NCBI GenBank assembly: GCA_013823625.1
Contig: PNMM01000001.1
Location: forward strand, 1,054,001 to 1,118,000
Length of the DNA stretch: 64,000 nucleotides
Direction of reading: 5' to 3'
Source: Microbacterium sp.
GTDB taxonomy: Bacteria; Actinomycetota; Actinomycetes; Actinomycetales; Microbacteriaceae
Every line of letters begins with the position of its first letter. Position 1 is the first letter of the stretch. Shown here in pieces: positions 55,297 to 62,640 of this stretch. Below the pieces are notes generated by a model. The model saw only the letters and a program-made list of their open reading frames with translations, was not told the DNA's origin and did no database searches. Both the position numbers and the translations under genes were made by a program.

Positions 55297-55302
55297 TAGG
55301 CT
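55297..55302 (+). promoter_or_regulatory. Likely -10 box of the 55309 gene (TAGGCT)
   Basis: TAGGCT ends 6 nt before ATG 55309; leaderless mRNA predicted. Confidence 0.5.
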
Positions 55303-55308
55303 CGAGCT

Positions 55309-55611
55309 ATGGACGAGGGGCGCAACCGCCGAGGCGCGAGCCTCGAGGTACTGCGCGCTGAGGCTCACGACGAACTCACCACGGTCATCCACGCACGTGC
55401 CCGGGGCGGCGACGACCCGTGGGACTTCATCCCCGACCTACCGACGGTCGATGAACTGGTCGTGTGGATGCTCCGTGCTGAACGCATTCGCGACGACGAT
55501 GGTCGCCTGCCAACGCCCGCGCGTGACTACCGGGTGCTGCGCCAGATTGCGCTTGACCACCCCGAACTCACGACCACGGTCTGGACAATGTTGGGCCGTC
55601 TGGCTCACTGA
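55309..55611 (+). CDS. Small soluble hypothetical protein
   Basis: 100 aa, acidic and helical: LEVLRAEAHDELTTVIHARA, DDPWDFIPDLPTVDELVVWM, and RLPTPARDYRVLRQIALDHP. No cysteine, no membrane segment. Not recognised. Its own leaderless promoter and neighbour-like codon use support expression. It interrupts a series of DUF2510 genes. Confidence 0.62.
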   Translation: MDEGRNRRGASLEVLRAEAHDELTTVIHARARGGDDPWDFIPDLPTVDELVVWMLRAERIRDDDGRLPTPARDYRVLRQIALDHPELTTTVWTMLGRLAH

Positions 55612-55648
55612 GGTGCGGCGATGTGCCCGCTCGCTGAGGCGCAATCGG

Positions 55649-55740
55649 CACAAAAAGGTGAGTTTTTGTGTCCCCCTAAGAGGGGACCCGCCCACTCTGC
55701 CGCTGTGATCCCAAGAGTTCTACCATTTAAGTCGGCAGAG
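55649..55740. other. Structured intergenic element with three perfect inverted repeats
   Basis: In 92 nt: CACAAAAA-GGTGAG-TTTTTGTG (55649-55670), GTCCCC-ctaaga-GGGGAC (55670-55687), and CTCTGCCG (55695-55702) pairing with CGGCAGAG (55733-55740) around a 30-nt loop. It is lower in GC than the genes and lies in the 194-nt gap before the third DUF2510 gene. It could be a terminator pair, a structured RNA or a remnant of a mobile element; strand is undecided. I did not see a second copy in this window. Confidence 0.45.
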
Positions 55741-55805
55741 ACGTGCTCGTTCTACCCGCTCCGCACTTCTCACTCCCCCTGCCGTAGTGCTGTTGAGGAT
55801 TCCCG

Positions 55806-56510
55806 ATGACCCACTCGCACAATCCCGAACCAGGGTGGTACGACGACCCTGAGGTTGCCCTGCGCCTGCGCTGGTGGGACGGCACCATATGGAGCCACCA
55901 CACGCGGCCCAAGCCCGTGATCGAGCATCCCGCCGAGCATGCGATCACCGGCCACGTCACCACCCTCGGTGGTTCTGCTCCCGGGTCGATGGTGATCGCC
56001 GCACCTCTCGAGGTTCAGCCATACAACTACTCGGCCCCGTACTCGTGGTCCCCCGGTTCAGCTACTGGGCCGGAGTTCACGCAGCCTGTGACCGCGCAGG
56101 CTATGGTCTACGAGCCTGAGGGGTCGATCACTCCCGCCGCATGGGCCCTCGCTGCAACTCCGCTGGTGACCCTGCTGGCGCAGGCCGCCGCGGCGGTGCT
56201 CTCGGGGTTCGAGTCCACGCCGTTCATGTGGATCGCCGGCGCTGCGCTCATTCCCATTTTCTGGATCATCATCTGGGTGCGCCGCGACCTCATCACGCTC
56301 GACGAGTGGGGTCACTTGCGTCGCGCGCACTGGGCGTGGGCCTTTCTCGGCGACATCGGCTACCTCACCGCGCGAACCATCGTCGTGCGTCGCCAAACGG
56401 GTGGCCACGGCTGGGCGCCGCTGCTGACGAATCTCACGCTGACCGCCGTGCTCATCAACGTGGGAATCTTCACGCCCGTGTTTGAGGTGCTGCGCGGCGC
56501 CATGATGTAG
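55806..56510 (+). CDS. DUF2510 membrane protein (copy 3)
   Basis: 234 aa. DUF2510 (EPGWYDDPEVALRLRWWDGT, WSHH), a short linker with MVYEPEGSITPAAWALAATP before four membrane helices (LVTLLAQAAAAVLSG, FMWIAGAALIPIFWIIIWV, and two more). No C-terminal domain. ATG 55806 with GAGGA 6-7 nt upstream. Shortest of the four paralogues here; function unknown. Confidence 0.78.
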   Translation: MTHSHNPEPGWYDDPEVALRLRWWDGTIWSHHTRPKPVIEHPAEHAITGHVTTLGGSAPGSMVIAAPLEVQPYNYSAPYSWSPGSATGPEFTQPVTAQAMVYEPEGSITPAAWALAATPLVTLLAQAAAAVLSGFESTPFMWIAGAALIPIFWIIIWVRRDLITLDEWGHLRRAHWAWAFLGDIGYLTARTIVVRRQTGGHGWAPLLTNLTLTAVLINVGIFTPVFEVLRGAMM

Positions 56511-56521
56511 CGCGGCCCGCG

Positions 56522-59017
56522 TTACAGGCGGCGCAGGCCGTGCACCGTGACGACGGCGAATCCGGCCTCGACGCTCGCCGCCAGGTCGACGGTGGCGTCG
56601 ATGCCCCAGTCGTGGTCACCAGCCGGGTCGTCGATGGTTTGGCGCACGCTCCACGTGCCCACAGCATCCGTCGGCGCCTCATTGATGTGCACGAGGGATG
56701 CACTGCGCGCATTGCCCCCCGTGAGCACCTCGTCGTGGTCGGCGTAGTAGGCGTCGAGCGCATCGGGCCACCCAGCGTCGGGGTCGAGCGACTCGAGGTC
56801 GTCGTCGCGTTGCAGGGCCATGAGCTGCACGCGGCGAAAGAGCTCGTTGCGCACGAGCACAAGGAATGCACGTCGGTTGGTCGTGACATCTGGCGGCCGG
56901 GGCGGGAGCACGGCCTCGTCGCTCGGCGGGGCCGCGGGATTACTCAGCTGCTCCCATTCGTCTTGCAGACTCGAGTCGACTTGCCGCACGAGCTCACGTA
57001 ACCACTCGATGATGTCGCGCAACTCGTCAGTCTTGGCCTCGTCGGGCACGGTCTGGCGAATTGCGCGGTCAGCGTCGCTCAAGTACCGCAGCAACAGGCC
57101 TTCACTGCGCGTGAGCTTGTAGTGGCTGACGTACTCGGTGAAGGTCATGGCCTTTTCGAAGAGGTCGCGCACGACGCTCTTGGGGCGCAGCTCGACGTCG
57201 CGAATCCACGGCTGGGTGCTCGCGAAGGTCTCGAACATGGCGGTGAGCAGTTCATCGAGGGGCTTCGGGTACTCCACTTCGTCAAGGGCTTCCATGCGCT
57301 CGTCGTAGTCGAGCCCCTCGGCCTTCATGGCGCCGATCGCTTCGCCGCGCGCGGCGAACTGTTGCTGCGCGAGCACGGGGCGTGGGTTGTCGAGCGTCGA
57401 TTCGATGACGCTGATGACCTCGAGCGGGTAGTTCGGGTCGGCGTGGTCGAGCACACCGATGACGGCGAGAGCGAACGGGCTGAGCGGCTGGTTGAGCGCG
57501 AAGTTCGGCTGCAGGTCGACCGTGAGCGTGATCGTCGCGGGATCGGTTGACCGGTCGATGACCACGACGCCTGCGCGCACAAGAGTTTTCGCGATGCCCA
57601 GCGCACGCTTGATGAGCTCGCGTTGCTGGTGCGGCGGCTCATGATTCTCGGTGAGGAGGGCGCGGGCGTTAGCGAACACGTCTCCCCCGCGCGCGATGAG
57701 GTTGATGAGCATGGCCGCGCTGACCTGCATGCGGCTCTCGAGCGGTTCGGGGGCGCCACCCACGAGGCGCTCGAAGCTCGTCTCACTCCACGTCACGAAA
57801 CCCGCGGGCGCGGCTTTGCGCACGATCTTCTTTTTCTTCTTGGGGTCGTCGCCCGCCTTGGTGGTGGCAAGGTGGTTCTCGACCTCGTGATCGGGGGCTT
57901 GAACCACCACGAGCCCCGCCGTGTCGTAGCCCGCACGACCGGCACGGCCCGCGATCTGGTGAAACTCGCGTGCACTGAGCTGGCGCATCTTGACGCCGTC
58001 GTACTTGCTGAGCGCCGTGAGCAGCACCGTGCGAATCGGCACGTTGATGCCGACGCCGAGAGTGTCGGTGCCGCAAATGACGCGAAGCAAGCCGCGCTGG
58101 GCGAGCACCTCGACGAGCCGGCGATACTTCGGGAGCATGCCGGCGTGGTGCACGCCGATGCCCGCCCGCACGAGCCGACTGAGCGTCGAACCGAACCCCG
58201 TCGCGAAGCGAAAGTCGCCGATGGCCTCAGCAATCTCGTCGCGTTGTTCTCGCGACACGATGCGGATGCTCGACAGCGCTTGAGCGCGCTCCATCGCGGC
58301 TGCCTGGCTGAAGTGCACGATGTAGATCGGCGCTTGGCCCTTCTCGAGCAAGGCCTCGACCGTCTCATGCACGGGAGTCTTCACATACTCAAAGGTCAGC
58401 GGAATCGGACGCTCAGTGTGCGTGACCTCACTCACCGGGTGCCCCGTGCGACGCTCGAGGTCGGCCGCGATAGGCGTGATGTCACCGAGCGTGGCGCTCA
58501 TGAGCAAGAAGCGCGCGTTCGTCAGGGTCAACAGCGGAACCTGCCACGCCCAACCGCGATCGGCGTCGGCGTAGTAGTGAAACTCGTCCATGACGATGAT
58601 GCCCGCGGCGAGGTCGGCGCCCTCGCGCAGCGCTTGGTTGGCGAGAATCTCGGCCGTGCAACAGATGATGGGCGCGTCGCCGTTGACCGAGCTATCTCCC
58701 GTGACCATGCCGACGTTCTCGGCCCCGAAGATGTCGACGAGCTGGAAAAACTTCTCGCTCACGAGCGCCTTGATCGGGGCGGTGTAGTACGTGCGCTGGC
58801 CCTGCGAGAGAGCGATCGCGTGAGCCGCGACGGCGACGAGACTCTTGCCCGAGCCCGTGGGGGTCGCCAACACGACGTGCGCGCCCGCGACGAGCTCGAA
58901 GATGGCCTCTTCTTGCGCGGGATACAGCGTCAGCCCGCGCCCGACTGCCCAGTTCTCGATTGCGTCGAACGCGGCGCCGGCCTCGTAGGGGCGGGGCATC
59001 GACTCGAGAAGGCTCAC
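56522..59017 (-). CDS. Ski2-like DEAD/DEAH-box RNA/DNA helicase (actinobacterial)
   Basis: 831 aa. Motif I VVLATPTGSGKSLVAVA, Ia TYYTAPIKALVSEK, II IIVMDEFHYY, III LLMSATLG, then RecA2 with VHHAGMLPKYRRLVE, ICGTDTLGVGINVP and the motif VI QIAGRAGRAGYD. A long C-terminal region contains winged-helix and helical parts. Resembles the Ski2/Mtr4-type helicases conserved in actinobacteria. GTG 59017 favoured (CAGACT ends 6 nt before it); in-frame alternatives are GTG 59035 and ATG 58999. Confidence 0.88.
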   Translation of the reverse strand: MSLLESMPRPYEAGAAFDAIENWAVGRGLTLYPAQEEAIFELVAGAHVVLATPTGSGKSLVAVAAHAIALSQGQRTYYTAPIKALVSEKFFQLVDIFGAENVGMVTGDSSVNGDAPIICCTAEILANQALREGADLAAGIIVMDEFHYYADADRGWAWQVPLLTLTNARFLLMSATLGDITPIAADLERRTGHPVSEVTHTERPIPLTFEYVKTPVHETVEALLEKGQAPIYIVHFSQAAAMERAQALSSIRIVSREQRDEIAEAIGDFRFATGFGSTLSRLVRAGIGVHHAGMLPKYRRLVEVLAQRGLLRVICGTDTLGVGINVPIRTVLLTALSKYDGVKMRQLSAREFHQIAGRAGRAGYDTAGLVVVQAPDHEVENHLATTKAGDDPKKKKKIVRKAAPAGFVTWSETSFERLVGGAPEPLESRMQVSAAMLINLIARGGDVFANARALLTENHEPPHQQRELIKRALGIAKTLVRAGVVVIDRSTDPATITLTVDLQPNFALNQPLSPFALAVIGVLDHADPNYPLEVISVIESTLDNPRPVLAQQQFAARGEAIGAMKAEGLDYDERMEALDEVEYPKPLDELLTAMFETFASTQPWIRDVELRPKSVVRDLFEKAMTFTEYVSHYKLTRSEGLLLRYLSDADRAIRQTVPDEAKTDELRDIIEWLRELVRQVDSSLQDEWEQLSNPAAPPSDEAVLPPRPPDVTTNRRAFLVLVRNELFRRVQLMALQRDDDLESLDPDAGWPDALDAYYADHDEVLTGGNARSASLVHINEAPTDAVGTWSVRQTIDDPAGDHDWGIDATVDLAASVEAGFAVVTVHGLRRL

Positions 59018-59027
59018 CCCTCGAGTC
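59001..59027 (-). promoter_or_regulatory. Inverted repeat across the helicase start codon
   Basis: GACTCGAG (59001-59008) and CTCGAGTC (59020-59027), perfect 8-bp arms around an 11-nt loop that contains the GTG at 59015-59017. As RNA it would bury the start; as DNA it could be an operator. Confidence 0.4.
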
Positions 59028-59062
59028 TGCCCCACCCCGGAGGGCTTCGTGTCAGATGGCTG

Positions 59063-59515
59063 CTAGCCCTCGACTTCGGCGGTGCAGTCGGCCTCGGCGT
59101 CACCCACAGCGATCAAGACGCGAATGCCTTCGCCGCTGAGCGCGCCATACGCGATCTGACAGTTGCCGAGTGCGTCGACCTCTGAGAGCGAGTCAGCCGG
59201 CCAGCCGAAACGCACAGTCGTCGCGTCGAGAAACTCGACCGTCGGAATCGGGTCGCGGCCCTCGGCATACACCTTCGCGAGCAATGCCGCTGTGCTCGAC
59301 GTGAGGTCTTCGCCGATCACGGTGACCTCGCCGTCGTTCTCGCCCGACGCGTCCCCTCCCGTGTCACCCGCGTCGACAACGTCGGGAAGGATCTCGTCGG
59401 CGCTGACGGGTGCCGCGGTGGAGCATCCGGTCAATGCCAGGGTCAGCGCACCCGCAATGGCGAGCGAGCGATTGGTGAACAGGGCGGCGCGGGGGCGCAA
59501 AGCGGTATCAGTCAT
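59063..59515 (-). CDS. Putative secreted lipoprotein
   Basis: 150 aa. Basic n-region, hydrophobic AIAGALTLALTG, and lipobox LTGCS, then an acidic linker (DVVDAGDTGGDASGENDGE) and a small domain with two cysteines (GNCQIAYGALSGEGIRVLI and DAEADCTAEVEG) that could form a disulfide. Start ATG 59515; CAGGCT ends 6 nt before it. Function unknown. No recognisable domain. Confidence 0.75.
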   Translation of the reverse strand: MTDTALRPRAALFTNRSLAIAGALTLALTGCSTAAPVSADEILPDVVDAGDTGGDASGENDGEVTVIGEDLTSSTAALLAKVYAEGRDPIPTVEFLDATTVRFGWPADSLSEVDALGNCQIAYGALSGEGIRVLIAVGDAEADCTAEVEG

Positions 59516-59577
59516 AGCCACAGCCTGCGTCGGCGCCGACCGCGACGCCATGAGCATTCCCTACTTAGGAGACGCGC

Positions 59578-60420
59578 CTACGACCCGGGGCTCGGCACCA
59601 AGAAGAACGGGAAGACACCCGGGTTATGGGCGTGCACGATGGCCAGGAAGACCACGAGGTCGAAGAGCAAGTGCACGATGATCACGTAGGTGAGCGACTT
59701 GGTGCGGTGGAAGATCCAGCCCTGCAGCAGCGCGAAGGGAATCGTCATGAGCGGGCCCCACGCTTGGTAGCCGAGCTCCCACAAGAAGCTCACGAAAACG
59801 ATCGCTTGCAGAATGTTGGCGGTCAGCACAGGAAAGTGCCGAAGCAACAAGACGTAGATCGTGCAGATGAAGAACAGTTCGTCCCAGATACCCACGGCGT
59901 TGACACCGATGAAGAGCCGCAACACTTCGCTGAACTCAGACACGGCCGGCCAGTTTTGGTAGGCGCCCGAGGTGATGAAGTAGAACGGCAGAATCAGCCA
60001 GCCGAGAAACGGAACGGCAAACAGGTACGACTTCTCCCACGGCTGCCACTTCTGGCCGCTGCGCCACGGGAACCGGATGACCTTCCGCTTGAACACGAAC
60101 CGGTCAATGACAAACGGCACGGCCACAGCGAGGCTCAACACAAAGCCGAGCAAGAAGAAGTTGGGCCACGAAATGTCGGCTTTGACGCTCACGGTGCTCA
60201 CGACGATGAGGCCCGCCGCAATGATGCCCAGATCGCGCATGAGGTCACGGTCGACGAAGTACGCGACGATGAGGCCGATGACGAGCCATGGGTAGCCGAC
60301 GAGGCGGTTCTCAAAGCCAAACAGGGCGATCGCGCTCGTGACGACGATGGCCGCCGGCACGAGCTTGAGGCTCAGCGCAGGGAGAGATTCGGTCGAGGGC
60401 AGGGAGGAAGCGGCGGGCAT
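59578..60420 (-). CDS. CPBP-family (CAAX/ABI-type) intramembrane protease-like protein
   Basis: 280 aa, about eight membrane helices. Family positions: IWDELFFICTIYVLL for motif 1 (usually EExxxR; here DE and no Arg), FLWELGYQAWG for motif 2, and HLLFDLVVF for motif 3 (HxxxN/D). The weak motif 1 leaves catalytic activity in doubt. ATG 60420 after GAGAGGA. The 126-nt gap upstream (60421-60546) is GC-rich, without a gene. Confidence 0.75.
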   Translation of the reverse strand: MPAASSLPSTESLPALSLKLVPAAIVVTSAIALFGFENRLVGYPWLVIGLIVAYFVDRDLMRDLGIIAAGLIVVSTVSVKADISWPNFFLLGFVLSLAVAVPFVIDRFVFKRKVIRFPWRSGQKWQPWEKSYLFAVPFLGWLILPFYFITSGAYQNWPAVSEFSEVLRLFIGVNAVGIWDELFFICTIYVLLLRHFPVLTANILQAIVFVSFLWELGYQAWGPLMTIPFALLQGWIFHRTKSLTYVIIVHLLFDLVVFLAIVHAHNPGVFPFFLVPSPGS

Positions 60421-60546
60421 GCCCTTATCCTCTCAAAAAACACGCAAAATTGTTCACCTGTTTGCGGGGCGGAGCCGGGCGTGTGGGCGGTGCGCGTGAG
60501 TAGCGCGCGTGAGCAGCGCGGGGTGTGTCGTGCGCGGAGCACGCCC

Positions 60547-61227
60547 CTAGCGCGTGCGCGGCACGCGTGCGATGACCTCGTCGATCACCGGCGGCAACCC
60601 CAGCACGCGAAAGTGGCCGTCGAAGGGCAAAGCGACGTTGTCGGCACCCTCGAGCACCGAGTTGCCCGCCGGCACGTACTGATCAAACCGCGAGTGCAGA
60701 GACGTGATGCGCGCGTTGACGCTCGCCGCTGCTGATAATTCGACGATCACAGGTCGGGTCGGCACGAACTCGCGCCAGGGGCCCATCGCAAATCGCGCGA
60801 GAGGGCTGCCGTGGTACGGCGTATTGATCGAGATCATGCGCGTCAGGCGACTGACCGGGGCGCGCTCGTCGGCGACAAGCATGGTCTTTCCGATGAGCCC
60901 GCCCTTGCTGTGGGCGACGATCGTCACGTCAGTGAGTTCGCGATGCTCGACGTAGGCGGTGAGCAGCGCGGCCATCTCCGGAATCGGGTGACGGTTGAAG
61001 CCGAGCTCGGGCACGCTGTGCACGGGATGCCCGAGGGCCGCCAGCCGATCGCGGATGGGCTTGAGGTAATGCCAGGTCTCGAAGACACCGGGGATCAGCA
61101 GAACGGGAGGCGGAGCATCCGGTGCCGCATCGATCGGGGCAGGAGGCCGAGAACCGTAACGCCAGTACCGCAGTCGCGATCGCCCCACATAGGCGTAATC
61201 GGCGACGATCGAGCCGATTCGTCTCAT
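60547..61227 (-). CDS. Alpha/beta hydrolase, lipase/esterase-like
   Basis: 226 aa. VLLIPGVFETWHYLKPIRDR forms the oxyanion region; nucleophile elbow IVAHSKGGLIGK (G/AxSxG with AHSKG); ISINTPYHGSP; a His near the C-terminus (DGHFRVLGLPP). Resembles PGAP1-like or triacylglycerol-lipase-type esterases; substrate unknown. ATG 61227 preferred; TATCGT ends 8 nt before it. No signal peptide. Confidence 0.8.
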   Translation of the reverse strand: MRRIGSIVADYAYVGRSRLRYWRYGSRPPAPIDAAPDAPPPVLLIPGVFETWHYLKPIRDRLAALGHPVHSVPELGFNRHPIPEMAALLTAYVEHRELTDVTIVAHSKGGLIGKTMLVADERAPVSRLTRMISINTPYHGSPLARFAMGPWREFVPTRPVIVELSAAASVNARITSLHSRFDQYVPAGNSVLEGADNVALPFDGHFRVLGLPPVIDEVIARVPRTR

Positions 61228-61356
61228 AGACGCGAACGATAGACTGCCTCGCGCGAGGAGGCAACCACCAGCAGCCTCGCAGGCTACGCCAATGGGCTCA
61301 CATGGCACTGAGACGGGCTCAGGCCTAGACTGTCACTCTGGCCGAGGGGGGTTGAG

Positions 61357-62640
61357 TTGGTCGCTTCAGGCGTTGCACCGGGCTGGTATGCCGACGCCGC
61401 CAACCCTGCGCTCATTCGCTGGTGGGACGGCGCGGCATGGAGCGAACACACGCAGCCGAACCCTTCGGCACCGTCGCCACCGAGCGCTCCGCAATCGAAC
61501 ACGCTGCCGTTGCCTTCGGGGCCCTACGTTCCGCCGCCGTTCGCCGACCCGACGCCGGCTGTAGCGGCAAGCTCGGCGCCCACGAGCTCGATTCCGGCAA
61601 TGCCGACGGCAGCCACAACCGCGCCCCCGCCCCCGGTTGCTGTTCCGCTCGCGTCGGCACCGACTCCTGAGCGCCCGGCCGCTGCACCTCTCTCGCCCAC
61701 CCCGTACTCACCCGCCATTGGCTCGGCGAGCACGCCGGGGTCACGCCGCCGCACGGCTCCATCGTTGCCCGTGAGCGAGCCCGTGCGCCTCGTGCCGCCC
61801 ACGGCTGACTCGGTTGGGGTCGCTGGCTTTCCGGGCTTTGACGAGCCCGCGGCCAGCTCGCCGACCTACGCCAGCGCCTCGTCGACGGCCTCGGCCCCCA
61901 CCGGTACTCCGTGGTCGACCGCAACACCGTTCACCGGCGCAACGGGCTTTGCCCAGCCCAACACGTCGTCGGTCGACCTCGCGAGCGTTGACTACGAGCC
62001 CATGACGCGTACGTGGGGCTCGAAGCGGGCTGCGTCCGAGCGCGTCGCGAGCGGCGCATCGACGGGCGGGTCGTGGATGCTCGCTCTCTCGCCCCTCGTC
62101 TTCTTGGGCTTCGCCGCTCTGGGCTGGTGGCTCACCGAAGGCGCCACACTCTCTACCTCGCCCTACGTCATTGGCGGACTCTCGGCCCTGGCAATTCTCT
62201 GGCTGTTCGTCGGGGCGGTGTCGGACTACCGCCGCCTGGGCTCGCTCGGCCACGACCACCGGGCGTCGGTTGCCTGGGTGGTCGCCGGGCCGTTCTTCTA
62301 CTTGCTCGTGCGGGCAATTCACGTGCACCGCACCCTGCGCACGGGCACGGCACCGACGTGGGTCTATGTGATTCTCTCGATCGCCGTCGGGGTGGGCGCG
62401 GCCGCGTTGTCACTGTTCATCCCGCGCCAAGTGGGCGCGACCGAGTTGCGGGTCATCGAAACGCAGCTCACGTCAGACTTCTTGCAGCAAGGCCTCGATT
62501 ATTCGGTGCTGTGCCCGACCGAAGCCCCCGGAGCCGTCGGCAGCTCGTTCTTTTGCACGGCCTACGACGGGGTCGACCCGGCGGCGATCATTCGCGTGAC
62601 GTGGGTGGGTCTCGGCGAGTTCGACTACGCGATCGAGTAA
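61357..62640 (+). CDS. DUF2510 membrane protein with C-terminal DUF4333-like domain (copy 4)
   Basis: 427 aa. DUF2510 (APGWYADAANPALIRWWDG, WSEH), a long Ser/Ala/Pro-rich linker to about residue 200, VDYEPMTRTWGSKRAASERV, then four helices, and a C-terminal segment with VLCPTEAPGAVGSSFFCTAYDG, the same two-cysteine pattern as copy 1. TTG 61357 start, preceded by GAGGGGGG. Converges with the next gene with a 16-nt overlap. Confidence 0.8.
   Translation: MVASGVAPGWYADAANPALIRWWDGAAWSEHTQPNPSAPSPPSAPQSNTLPLPSGPYVPPPFADPTPAVAASSAPTSSIPAMPTAATTAPPPPVAVPLASAPTPERPAAAPLSPTPYSPAIGSASTPGSRRRTAPSLPVSEPVRLVPPTADSVGVAGFPGFDEPAASSPTYASASSTASAPTGTPWSTATPFTGATGFAQPNTSSVDLASVDYEPMTRTWGSKRAASERVASGASTGGSWMLALSPLVFLGFAALGWWLTEGATLSTSPYVIGGLSALAILWLFVGAVSDYRRLGSLGHDHRASVAWVVAGPFFYLLVRAIHVHRTLRTGTAPTWVYVILSIAVGVGAAALSLFIPRQVGATELRVIETQLTSDFLQQGLDYSVLCPTEAPGAVGSSFFCTAYDGVDPAAIIRVTWVGLGEFDYAIE

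Noticed and set aside
55695-55740. tRNA-like sequence (AATGGTAGAAC on the minus strand resembles a D-arm)
   Set aside because: No acceptor/anticodon/T-arm set of proper spacing and no GGTTCRA box; kept only as a structured element.
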